DNA from: Chloroflexota bacterium
GTDB taxonomy: Bacteria > Chloroflexota > Anaerolineae > Anaerolineales > Villigracilaceae
Assembly: GCA_021796315.1 (NCBI GenBank)
Contig: JAJYOH010000180.1
Coordinates: 1-9,997, forward strand
DNA: 9,997 nt
Direction: 5' to 3'
Below the pieces are notes generated by a model. The model had not been told where the DNA came from and searched no databases. It was given only the letters and a program-made list of their open reading frames with translations. The stretch's first letter is position 1, and every line of letters begins with the position of its first letter. Positions 1 to 5,560 of this stretch are shown here, piece after piece. A program made the translations under genes and the position numbers.

Positions 1-174
1 GTGGTTCAGCAGGTTGTCACGGCAGGCACGCCCGACGGCTTGTTCGGCGCGATAACCGGTGATGCGTTCGGCTCCTTTGTTCCAGTAGGTGATGACGCGG
101 TCACGGTCCACGAAGTAAATGCCATCATAGAGGTTGTCGAGAAGGGATTTGTAGAAATCAGAGTTATCAGGCAT
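1..174 (-). CDS. PAS-domain sensor protein, N-terminal part only (cut by window edge)
   Basis: Reading the minus strand from the ATG at 174-172 gives 58 residues with no stop before the window edge. The visible part is the start of a PAS domain: an opening helix (SLLDNLYDGIYFVD), the strand-turn DRDRVITYWN and the segment GAERITGYRAEQAVGR. These match the usual PAS pattern of ligand-pocket strands followed by the 'NxAxxxxxGY' helix. Such domains head sensor kinases, diguanylate cyclases (GGDEF) and other signalling proteins in bacteria, and the output domain lies outside this window. The start gives a protein beginning MPDNSDFYKSL. No strong Shine-Dalgarno is visible just upstream, so a start further upstream cannot be fully excluded. 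The plus-strand frame over the same bases is a shadow. Confidence 0.82.
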   Translation of the reverse strand, partial: MPDNSDFYKSLLDNLYDGIYFVDRDRVITYWNKGAERITGYRAEQAVGRACRDNLLNH

Positions 175-306
175 GGTTTTTTCGCGGAATCTATTGTGGC
201 CGATGATACCGCATGAACGTGAAAATGGGATGATTTTTGGTTATTTGAGAGTCTGCCCACCGACCTAATAAGCCCTCGTCTTGTCCATACAGAACAGGCT
301 TCAATT

Positions 307-448
307 AAGTAGGAAACATCTTTACGATATGTTTGGAGGTTCTTTCGGATATGTTTGGAGGATAATTCAAAGATGTTTGGAGGATAATCGAAAGATGTTT
401 GGAGGATAATCGAAAGATGTTTGGAGGAAATCTAAAGAAGTAGGAAAC
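307..448. repeat. 11-bp direct repeat AAGTAGGAAAC bracketing the tandem array
   Basis: AAGTAGGAAAC occurs at 307-317 and again at 438-448, just outside the first and last tandem units. The left copy continues as AAACATCTTT (314-323). That is the reverse complement of AAAGATGTTT, which spans the unit junctions, so the left edge can pair with the array. The origin is unknown; a duplicated insertion target or part of a larger repeat unit are both possible. Confidence 0.6.
329..437. repeat. 22-bp tandem repeat, five units
   Basis: Five head-to-tail units begin at 329, 351, 373, 395 and 417 (22, 22, 22, 22 and 21 bp). Each opens with the invariant ATGTTTGGAGG, and the remaining 11 bases vary: TTCTTTCGGAT, then ATAATTCAAAG, ATAATCGAAAG (twice) and a degenerate last copy. 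Units 3 and 4 are identical. There are no unique spacers, so this is not a CRISPR array. The array is bracketed by AAGTAGGAAAC at 307-317 and 438-448. Confidence 0.9.
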
Positions 449-517
449 AAATCTGCGTTACTTTATCAGGCGTTTCCGGCTGAGCTTCGGACAAGAGTTC
501 AGACTCTTTCTTTTTGC

Positions 518-547
518 CACGGATTAGCACAGATCGGCACGGATTTT
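518..547. repeat. Degenerate 10-bp tandem repeat (CACGGATTnn family)
   Basis: Three adjacent 10-bp units: CACGGATTAG (518-527), CACAGATCGG (528-537) and CACGGATTTT (538-547). This resembles the 'ccacggat...cacggat' repeat found dispersed between genes in many environmental bacterial genomes; that comparison is from memory, not a search. Confidence 0.65.
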
Positions 548-571
548 TCCACTTCTTTTTCGGTTTTGGAA

Positions 572-606
572 CGCGAATAGCGCGAATGGGCGAATTTCAC
601 GAATAA
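572..606. repeat. Degenerate 8-9-bp tandem repeat (CGCGAATnn family)
   Basis: Four short units in a row: CGCGAATAG (572-580), CGCGAATGG (581-589), GCGAATTT (590-597) and CACGAATAA (598-606). The last unit shares CACGAAT with the hairpin at 4571-4598, so the two are probably relics of one dispersed repeat family. Confidence 0.6.
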
Positions 607-620
607 GCCGACAGGTGGCC

Positions 621-649
621 TTGCGAACAGACTGGTTCGGTTGTATGCT
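621..649 (+). promoter_or_regulatory. Possible sigma-70-type promoter
   Basis: TTGCGA at 621-626, a 17-bp spacer, then TATGCT at 644-649. Both hexamers match consensus at four of six positions. It sits about 60 bp before the start at 708 and could serve that small membrane protein. Pattern match only. Confidence 0.3.
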
Positions 650-707
650 AGAAGGGCAAGCCCGCACTTTAGAAATAGCTTTTTCAGCCTGTAGGACCGA
701 GGCTGGC

Positions 708-932
708 ATGAATATCATTCGTATCGTGTTCGGCATTTTGATGGTGATTCCACTGATACTGCTGGCGGAAGTTACCGTTATTAATCCCGAATCCCGGTTT
801 GAAAATCCCCTGCTGGATGTGATCTATGCGGCAATCGGTGTGCCGATTGTGGTTATCAATTATTGGGCGTGGTTTCATCCAGAGATGATCGAGTCTTTCT
901 TGTTCGGGCGGAAACGCAGCCGCACGAAATAA
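708..932 (+). CDS. Small two-helix membrane protein, function unknown
   Basis: A 74-residue protein starting MNIIRIVFG. The ATG at 708 is preferred over the longer in-frame reading from 615: the extra N-terminal segment is polar and unlike a signal, whereas GAGG at 699-702 sits close before 708. There are two predicted transmembrane segments, about residues 3-20 (IIRIVFGILMVIPLILLA) and 38-55 (VIYAAIGVPIVVINYWAW). They are joined by a short polar loop with an acidic/Asn-rich patch, and the tail is basic (FGRKRSRTK), which by the positive-inside rule suggests a cytoplasmic C-terminus. I do not recognise a family. The next gene starts 105 bp downstream on the same strand, so co-transcription is possible but not shown. 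Confidence 0.6.
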   Translation: MNIIRIVFGILMVIPLILLAEVTVINPESRFENPLLDVIYAAIGVPIVVINYWAWFHPEMIESFLFGRKRSRTK

Positions 933-1037
933 GCAGCGAGAAGTCACAACTCAGGCTTGTGCGGAGAGGGGTTGAACTTATTCATATCAATAGCCGTAAA
1001 TCTGCGAAATTTGTGAAGGTAAAGGAAGGGTTTGCCA

Positions 1038-1823
1038 ATGCGTATTCAACAGGTTTATGCTCTATCGTCCAAGTGGTTTCTCATTTCGATCTTTGCCCTG
1101 CTGGTCGGCAGCTGTAGCTCGCTCAGTTCTCCTAAACCGCCCGAACTGGGAACGGGGCTGGTCTTTCCGGGCGGTGGAAATCAGATTTCCCTCGGCGGGT
1201 TTTGGTACAACGTGGAGGGCAGCGGAGTTCCGCAAGCGGACAGGGTCGCGCAAACGCAAGACCCAATCGGCGGTTATTTGTTCCTATACTGGGTGGATGA
1301 TATGGGCAATGTTTGCCACGGCCAGCCGGGCGTTAGCGGCCAACCCGGAGCCGTTTATGTCAGCGCCTTCCGGCAGCAAGCCTTCGACTTATCCTCGCAA
1401 GGCGCGGTCATCACACCCACCGAAATGCAGGATTTCCAGAAAATCCCTTATCGCACAGATGCTTATACTGCAAACGGCCAGGTCTCGGGATTGCACTTCG
1501 TTCAGTATGGGAATGTGATGTGGCGGAACAGGTCGAGCGGCTCGACATCCCAATTTAGAGACTTCATTCACTTCTCGGTGCCGTTGAGCATCTCGGTTGA
1601 TACCACCAATACGCTTTTTCCCTACTTCCCAGATATGCAACAAGCCTGTTCCAAAAATATGGGAATCCCCCTGCCTTCTTTTCCCGGCACTCCCTCCGGG
1701 CAAAATCCCACCATGTGTGGGACACGGGCTTTCCCAGCCACGGCGTCCATGAGTTATCGGGATAGTCTGGGTTATTGCCTGATCAATTTGCCGCAAGGCT
1801 TGAATTGGACAGCGGTGCCTTAA
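1038..1823 (+). CDS. Hypothetical lipoprotein
   Basis: A 261-residue protein. The ATG at 1038 is chosen because AGGAAGGG (1023-1030) sits 7 bases upstream; a TTG two codons earlier is in frame but too close to that site. Residues 1-26 form a lipoprotein signal: basic/polar start, hydrophobic core WFLISIFALL, and lipobox V23-G24-S25-C26. The mature chain would be lipid-anchored at Cys26 on the outer face of the cytoplasmic membrane. It carries four further cysteines, in the contexts NVCHG, QACSK, TMCGT and YCLIN, enough for two disulfides. A Gly/Pro-rich stretch (GQPGVSGQPG) lies near residue 95. The overall composition (aromatic, Ser/Thr/Asn-rich, few charges) suits a secreted beta-rich fold. 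No known domain was recognised, so no function is assigned. Confidence 0.75.
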   Translation: MRIQQVYALSSKWFLISIFALLVGSCSSLSSPKPPELGTGLVFPGGGNQISLGGFWYNVEGSGVPQADRVAQTQDPIGGYLFLYWVDDMGNVCHGQPGVSGQPGAVYVSAFRQQAFDLSSQGAVITPTEMQDFQKIPYRTDAYTANGQVSGLHFVQYGNVMWRNRSSGSTSQFRDFIHFSVPLSISVDTTNTLFPYFPDMQQACSKNMGIPLPSFPGTPSGQNPTMCGTRAFPATASMSYRDSLGYCLINLPQGLNWTAVP

Positions 1824-1834
1824 CCTAACGTCAG

Positions 1835-1971
1835 TAATGGATAACAGGATGATGTCATGCTGAGGGGCGTTTTCTGCCCCGAAGCATCTCTACTCCTGTA
1901 GTCCGAGACCCTTCGGTCGCTAAAAATCGCTCCCTCAGGGTGACATAACGGTGGTTTTGGCTCATCCATTA
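1835..1971. repeat. Dispersed palindromic repeat element (TGTCA...TGACA type)
   Basis: The core at 1853-1945 begins TGTCATGCTGAGGGG and ends CCCTCAGGGTGACA, so its ends are imperfect inverted copies of each other. Inside are GGGGCG/GCCCC and GACCCTTCGGTC half-palindromes. The core is enclosed by an outer inverted pair, TAATGGAT (1835-1842) and ATCCATTA (1964-1971). From memory, this 'TGTCACCCTGAG...AAGGGTCTC' style is a common intergenic element in environmental bacteria. There is no open frame, so it would be non-autonomous. It may also fold and attenuate transcription after the lipoprotein gene. Confidence 0.65.
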
Positions 1972-2061
1972 TTCACATTAACCTATAAATGCTCCGCCAC
2001 GCACTTGCGTGCAGGCAGGTTTGGTTTTATGCTCTGGTCATTGAAGCAGCTAATGTGAATA
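1970..2061. repeat. 11-bp inverted repeat pair with internal palindrome
   Basis: TATTCACATTA (1970-1980) and TAATGTGAATA (2051-2061) are perfect inverted copies 70 bp apart. Between them lies the small palindrome CACGCA-CT-TGCGTG (1998-2011). The segment has no coding frame and lies directly against the dispersed element to its left. It may be a second small insertion or a foldable leader for the following gene. Confidence 0.55.
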
Positions 2062-2079
2062 CCGAAAGGGCAGGTAAAT

Positions 2080-2865
2080 ATAAAAATCGCCAATTTCCTT
2101 ATTTCGATTATCTTAACTGTTTTGCTAACGTCGTGTGGAACGGATAACACAACAAGTCCATATGTAAGTTATCAACCTCCAATGATTCCAGTAACTATAA
2201 GCATTGATGGAGGCGGAAACATTCAGCTTTCATTAGATGGAAGTTTTCAATCTCCATTGGGCGTTTTCTCGATTGGTGTCGGTCATACATTCTCTAATGC
2301 TAACGGAACTTTGACCGTTCGAGTGAATGGTCAGGACACAGTTTATGATCTCAACGGACGCGAGAATCTCAGTGTCCATCTTGATTCTGGTTATTATCGG
2401 CAAATCAATCTTGAAAAAAACGGAAAGGATTGGCTCTTTGAAGCAGAGAGAATCGCCGACAGCGGATCAAATGGATATCTAAACAACCAGGGTGGACAAG
2501 ACAGCTATTCAAATAATCAAAGCGGTCAAAACAGCACACCTATCTTTGACCATACTGCTCAAACTGAAGATTATTCAAACAATCAATTAATTATCCATGA
2601 TGATATTTATTTTAGAGATATGGGAGGGGACGCTGATTTTATCGAGTACGAGTTGCAATCCGTCGTTCCCGATATTTCCGGTATCGAGGTTCAGAATGAT
2701 ACGATAGATGCTTCTTCTAACCAGCAAAAATCTGGGACGTATCAAACTATCACTTGGAGATGTGGTTCGAACAATAAAACATATACGGTGACTTTGCAAG
2801 CCCATATTGTAGATCAGACAGGAAATCAAAGCGTTCCATTCGAGGTTGTTTTCAGATGCCATTAG
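2080..2865 (+). CDS. Hypothetical lipoprotein with apparent ATA start
   Basis: The frame is open from the TGA at 2056-2058 to the TAG at 2863-2865. The first standard start codon in it is the TTG at 2122, but that would give MLTSCG and cut off the signal peptide. Reading from the ATA at 2080 gives (M)KIANFLISIILTVLLTSC, a complete lipoprotein signal of 18 residues with Cys19 as the lipid anchor (lipobox L16-T17-S18-C19). A GGGCAGG ribosome-site-like run lies at 2068-2074. The mature protein (261 residues in all) has a beta-rich N-terminal part (ISIDGGGNIQLSLDGSF...GVFSIGVGH...VNGQDTVYDLNG), reminiscent of secreted Chloroflexota proteins. A low-complexity linker rich in Asn, Gln, Ser and Gly follows (NNQGGQDSYSNNQSGQNS). 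The C-terminal domain has two cysteines (WRCGSN and the final FRCH). The coding sequence is visibly more AT-rich than its neighbours. Function is unknown. Confidence 0.68.
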   Translation: MKIANFLISIILTVLLTSCGTDNTTSPYVSYQPPMIPVTISIDGGGNIQLSLDGSFQSPLGVFSIGVGHTFSNANGTLTVRVNGQDTVYDLNGRENLSVHLDSGYYRQINLEKNGKDWLFEAERIADSGSNGYLNNQGGQDSYSNNQSGQNSTPIFDHTAQTEDYSNNQLIIHDDIYFRDMGGDADFIEYELQSVVPDISGIEVQNDTIDASSNQQKSGTYQTITWRCGSNNKTYTVTLQAHIVDQTGNQSVPFEVVFRCH

Positions 2866-2886
2866 CTGATCGGTGCAATTCAGTTA

Positions 2887-3171
2887 TTGGCGCATGTATT
2901 TAGTTTGGAAGTAAAATCAGTTAAATATACTCCGCTCGAAAATTATCTGCGTACGCTTCCGAAAAGTCAAAGGGAAGTGATGCTCTCTTTTAAACAAATC
3001 GAAGATATCTTGAACAGCAAATTACCCTCCTCAGCCTATGAAGACCAAAGGTGGTGGGAACATGAGACGGAGGCAAACCACGTCAGCCCGCGGGCGTGGT
3101 CCAATGCAGGATGGAGGATAGATACATTGAATGTCCAAGAGAAGCGGGTGAAGTTCGTGCGCGCTGGCTGA
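2887..3171 (+). CDS. DUF7662-like small protein
   Basis: Up to 94 residues. The recognisable part starts at KYTPLENYL (about residue 13) and runs to the end. It resembles the DUF7662 pattern: 'KYxPLxxYL', then a 'LSFxxIEDIL...LPSSAYxxxxWW' helix, then 'AWxxAGWRIDTLNVQEKRVKFVRAG'. The conserved tryptophans and the short beta-hairpin end are all present. The function of this domain is not established to my knowledge. The start is uncertain: TTG at 2887 or 2905 are the only usual starts before the conserved region, and neither has a clear ribosome site. The gene begins 21 bp after the preceding lipoprotein stop, so translational coupling is possible. A second, truncated copy of its N-terminus is found at 3818-3871. 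Confidence 0.66.
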   Translation: MAHVFSLEVKSVKYTPLENYLRTLPKSQREVMLSFKQIEDILNSKLPSSAYEDQRWWEHETEANHVSPRAWSNAGWRIDTLNVQEKRVKFVRAG

Positions 3172-3202
3172 CTTCGCACAGTGTTCCCCATACGGAGGCG
3201 CT

Positions 3203-3231
3203 TTGTCATTCGATGATACAATACTGTATAT
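3203..3231 (+). promoter_or_regulatory. Possible promoter with overlapping inverted repeat, upstream of carD-like gene
   Basis: TTGTCA (3203-3208), a 17-bp spacer, then GTATAT (3226-3231). An inverted repeat ATACA-N4-TGTAT (3216-3229) overlaps the -10 position and could be an operator. About 80 bp separate it from the carD-like start. Pattern match only. Confidence 0.35.
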
Positions 3232-3252
3232 CCCAGAAAACGACAGATGGAT

Positions 3253-3288
3253 TGCCAGTTCTTTTAGCGGGCTGGCATTTTGTTTTTT
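3253..3288 (+). terminator. Possible rho-independent terminator in the carD leader
   Basis: TGCCAG (3253-3258) pairs with CTGGCA (3272-3277) around a 13-nt loop. It is followed by a T-rich run (3278-3288, ttttgtttttt with the first T shared by the tail). It lies after the DUF7662-like gene and before the ribosome site at 3301, so it could end the upstream transcript or attenuate the next one. The stem is short. Confidence 0.45.
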
Positions 3289-3311
3289 CCTCACGGCATC
3301 AAGGAGACAAA

Positions 3312-3800
3312 ATGGAATTCCAGATCGGTGATCGAGTGGTACACTGCACCTACGGGCTGGGTCAGGTGTTAGCCATCGAAGAACAAGTCATCAACGATAA
3401 CGTTGCGCTTTGTTACGAAGTCAAGGTTGCAGATCTTTCGATATGGGTTCCGTCCGATGCAAACTTGCAGAACCGCCTGCGACCACCCATCAGCGCTGCC
3501 GGGTTGAAGAAATTATTTCCCATCCTTTCAGGCCCCGCAGAAGACCTCCCCAGCGACCGCCGTCAACGCAATCTCCAACTGCAGGAGATGTTGAAAGACG
3601 GCAAAACCGAATCACTGTGCAAGGTGCTCCGCGATCTTAATGCCTACCGGCAGTCGCATACCGCGTGGAACGAGTACGATACCGGAATGATGAAGCGCGT
3701 GGAAAATATGCTGATCAGGGAATGGAGTTTTATTCTTTCCATCTCCCCACAGGAAGCCAGCGCAGAACTGCATAAATTATTGTCACACAAAAAGGGATGA
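3312..3800 (+). CDS. CarD-family transcriptional regulator
   Basis: A 162-residue protein; AAGGAG at 3301-3306 lies 5 bases before the ATG. Residues 1-61 form a CarD_CdnL/TRCF RNA-polymerase-interacting domain: FQIGDRVVHCTYGLGQV, a beta-stranded middle (NVALCYEVKVADLSIWVPSD) and the characteristic LRPPIS end. The rest is the helical C-terminal domain of the family, with LSGPAEDLPSDRRQRNLQLQEMLKDG, then KVLRDLNAYRQ and a terminal helix SPQEASAELHKLLS. CarD proteins bind the RNA polymerase beta subunit and stabilise open promoter complexes; some tune rRNA or stress-gene promoters. The match is by sequence pattern. Because Chloroflexota genomes can hold several CarD-like paralogs, this need not be the housekeeping one. 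Its context, beside a DUF7662-like protein, does not reveal a target. Confidence 0.88.
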   Translation: MEFQIGDRVVHCTYGLGQVLAIEEQVINDNVALCYEVKVADLSIWVPSDANLQNRLRPPISAAGLKKLFPILSGPAEDLPSDRRQRNLQLQEMLKDGKTESLCKVLRDLNAYRQSHTAWNEYDTGMMKRVENMLIREWSFILSISPQEASAELHKLLSHKKG

Positions 3801-3817
3801 TCATAGCCGGCAAACAG

Positions 3818-3871
3818 GCTCCGCTTGAAAATTATCTTCGAGCGCTTCCGAAAAGTCAAAAGGAAGTAAAG
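3818..3871 (+). pseudogene. Truncated second copy of the DUF7662 N-terminus
   Basis: These 54 bases align with 2929-2982 without gaps, with 8 mismatches by eye (about 85% identity). Several mismatches are silent third-position changes. The peptide is APLENYLRALPKSQKEVK, against TPLENYLRTLPKSQREVM in the complete gene. After residue KEVK the similarity stops abruptly and the WW/AGW core is absent. The fragment still lies in an open frame from ATG 3797, which overlaps the carD stop as ATGA, to TAA 3973 (58 codons). A short product is therefore conceivable, but its tail (GSGKETQATQNQKSK) looks non-conserved. I read it as a decayed duplicate. Confidence 0.6.
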
Positions 3872-3962
3872 CCTGTCCGGCCTGACGAGAGATCAAAGCG
3901 TGGGAGCGGTAAAGAGACGCAAGCGACCCAAAATCAAAAGAGCAAATTTCTAATTATCTGCA

Positions 3963-4517
3963 ATGGAGACTAACTTGTCTGTAGATTCTTCCAACCCTTT
4001 TGCGAGAGCGCTTCAACCCTCCGAACAGCAGGGACTCGACGAAGCCAGGCATTTGTTAGACGATGGAAAACCGGGACAAGCTGCGCCGCTATTTGCGAGA
4101 GCGGCGGAGGTTCTAACGTCCGTCAGCAGGCAGCCCCAGCGCGCGGCCAACCTGCACGCGCAAGCGGCTTTAGCCTTTGCTCAAAGTCATGACGAAGCTC
4201 CGGCTCTGATGCAAGCCCGCGCTGCATTGAATCTTTTCGTTCAATTCCGGATGTTCGAGCGGGCGTCCGTTTTCCATGCCGACATTACCCGCGAGTTGAC
4301 CCAACGCGGCATGAAAGATGCCGCCGATACCCTGACGAATGAGTTCGCCTCGCGAATCGTTTCCCCTCCAACACATGCAAGTCCACACGCCGCGGCACAT
4401 CTCCCAACGAGCTGCCCGCAGTGCGGCGCGCCTATTCGCAGCAATGAAGTCCACTGGATTGATGACAACACGGCGGAATGTAACTACTGCAGCGCGTCAA
4501 TCCGGTCTGCGGGTTGA
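3963..4517 (+). CDS. TPR-like helical protein with C-terminal zinc ribbon
   Basis: A 184-residue protein. Residues about 20-125 are predicted all-helical and resemble tetratricopeptide-like helix pairs: EARHLLDDGKPGQAAPLFARAAEVL, AANLHAQAALAFAQSHDEAPALMQARAALNLF, then FERASVFHADITRELTQRG. A Pro/His/Ala linker (PPTHASPHAAAHLP) leads to a zinc-ribbon-like end with CPQC (C151, C154) and CNYC (C173, C176), 18 residues apart. This suggests a cytoplasmic adaptor or scaffold, with zinc binding inferred from the four cysteines. Similar small proteins seem frequent in Anaerolineae (from memory). The ATG at 3963 follows a stop at 3951-3953 and has no clear Shine-Dalgarno, so the true start may differ slightly. 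It overlaps the last codons of the decayed DUF7662 frame. Confidence 0.75.
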   Translation: METNLSVDSSNPFARALQPSEQQGLDEARHLLDDGKPGQAAPLFARAAEVLTSVSRQPQRAANLHAQAALAFAQSHDEAPALMQARAALNLFVQFRMFERASVFHADITRELTQRGMKDAADTLTNEFASRIVSPPTHASPHAAAHLPTSCPQCGAPIRSNEVHWIDDNTAECNYCSASIRSAG

Positions 4518-4570
4518 TACTTAACTCAAGTTGCTGCCTTGAAAATGAGCGGCGTCGAAAAATCTTTTTT

Positions 4571-4598
4571 GCCACGAATTTAAAAAGGAATTCGTGGC
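4571..4598. repeat. Hairpin-forming palindrome GCCACGAATT
   Basis: GCCACGAATT (4571-4580) and AATTCGTGGC (4589-4598) form a perfect 10-bp stem with an 8-nt loop, preceded by six T (4565-4570). The T-run lies before rather than after the stem on the plus strand, so it is not a standard plus-strand terminator. CACGAAT links it to the degenerate repeat at 598-606. Confidence 0.7.
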
Positions 4599-4662
4599 TA
4601 AGGCCTTGCAGTTTTTCAGCATGGTGGCAACCTGGTTTATCTTACTGAAAAGGAAAAATAAA

Positions 4663-5388
4663 TTGAGCGAGAAAAACACTTTCGACATCCTGTTGTTGAT
4701 CGCCCGGCCCGCCGCTGGCAAAAGCGAGATTATTGACTATCTCAAAAAGACTCCGCAGCAGGAACGGGCGGGACGTTTCCACATCGGCGAGTTCGACGAG
4801 ATTGACGACTTCCCCATGCTTTGGGCCTGGTTCGAGGAAGATGCGCTGCTCGAGAAAATGGGACATCCGCGATTGCACACAGATTCGCAAGGGATGTTCC
4901 TGCACCAATATCTTTGGGATTTGTTGATCGAGCGGATCGGGCAGGAATACCAGAAGAAAGTGCGGGATGTCCCGAATCACAACGAACGGTTCACGACCAT
5001 CGTCGAGTTTTCGCGTGGGACGGAGCACGGCGGATATCGGTCGGCATTTTCGCATCTATCGCCGCAGATGCTCCCCAAAATGGCCGTCCTGTACATTGAC
5101 GTGACCTGGGAGGAATCTCTGCGGAAGAACCGCAAGCGCTTCAATCCCGAAAAGCCAGATAGCATCCTCGAACACGGCCTGGACGATTCGAAAATGGAGC
5201 GCCTGTATAAGGAAGTGGATTGGAGCGACGTCAGCAAGGACGATCCGCAGTACCTGACCATTCAGAGCATCCGCGTGCCGTATGTTGTTTTTGATAATGC
5301 AGACGATGTGACCACAGAGCGCGGCGCCGCATTGGGTCAAAGATTGGAGCAGACGTTGAATCAATTATGGGCGCATTACAAAAGATGA
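4663..5388 (+). CDS. P-loop NTPase/kinase-like protein, function unknown
   Basis: A 241-residue protein starting at TTG 4663, chosen because AGGA (4651-4654) lies 8 bases upstream. The GTG at 4594 lies inside the palindromic repeat and gives an unlikely extension. Strand one plus P-loop is FDILLLIARPAAGKSE, so the Walker A is A14-x-x-x-x-G19-K20-S21, lacking the usual first glycine. Further conserved-looking segments are FHIGEFDEIDDFPMLWAWFEED, RLHTDSQGMFLHQYLWDLLIERIG, TTIVEFSRGTEHGGYRSAF, a strand VLYIDVTWEESLRKNRKRF (possible lid/Arg region), PDSILEHGL and RVPYVVFDNADDVTT. The layout resembles small-molecule or nucleoside kinases and zeta-like P-loop proteins. I recall close homologues in other Chloroflexota as conserved hypothetical proteins. 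Substrate and reaction are unknown. No operon partner is evident. Confidence 0.78.
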   Translation: MSEKNTFDILLLIARPAAGKSEIIDYLKKTPQQERAGRFHIGEFDEIDDFPMLWAWFEEDALLEKMGHPRLHTDSQGMFLHQYLWDLLIERIGQEYQKKVRDVPNHNERFTTIVEFSRGTEHGGYRSAFSHLSPQMLPKMAVLYIDVTWEESLRKNRKRFNPEKPDSILEHGLDDSKMERLYKEVDWSDVSKDDPQYLTIQSIRVPYVVFDNADDVTTERGAALGQRLEQTLNQLWAHYKR

Positions 5389-5560
5389 TGAAGAAACTGT
5401 GTGAGGAGAGATAAGATCAGAGAGCGCCCATCATCGAAGACATCGCAATTAGAGTCGTGTCATTCTCCCGAAGAACACCTGGGCGGTGTGAGTGGCGTCA
5501 AAGCACCACGACATCGCTGCCAGGAATGACGGCTCAAGTTCGCGCGTTCCCCTCAGCGCA
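5389..5560. other. Intergenic region between convergent genes
   Basis: The 172 bp between two convergent genes contain a weak inverted pair, GTCATTC (5459-5465) and GAATGAC (5524-5530). This might be a worn copy of the TGTCA-type dispersed repeat. No clear terminator was found for either gene. Confidence 0.35.

Larger units (their letters stand above)
175..707. other. Gene-free, repeat-rich intergenic region
   Basis: No convincing coding frame was seen on either strand. The stretch holds a 22-bp tandem array (329-437) bracketed by an 11-bp direct repeat, a three-unit cacggat repeat (518-547), a four-unit cgaat repeat (572-606) and a possible promoter (621-649). The remainder (175-306, 449-517) shows nothing identifiable. 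Confidence 0.6.

Noticed and set aside
329..437. CRISPR-like array
   Set aside because: Units are only 22 bp and abut directly; there are no unique spacers and no cas genes nearby.
972..1000. Promoter TTGAAC-N17-CGTAAA before the first lipoprotein
   Set aside because: The -10 match is too weak to support.
863..1117. Plus-strand frame between the small membrane protein and the first lipoprotein
   Set aside because: It overlaps both genes in another register, with no ribosome site and no recognisable protein features.
3096..3311. N-terminal extension of the CarD-family protein
   Set aside because: It would run through the DUF7662 gene and the terminator-like hairpin; AAGGAG and the RID domain both place the start at 3312.
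4565..4598. Rho-independent terminator after the zinc-ribbon gene
   Set aside because: The T-run precedes the stem on the plus strand and gives an A-run after it on the minus strand, so it does not fit a terminator on either strand.
4594..4662. N-terminal extension of the P-loop protein from a GTG
   Set aside because: It is encoded partly by the palindromic repeat; a better ribosome site lies before the TTG at 4663.
5385..5414. Nine-codon frame (MMKKLCEER) after the P-loop gene
   Set aside because: Too short and overlaps the preceding stop; no ribosome site of its own.
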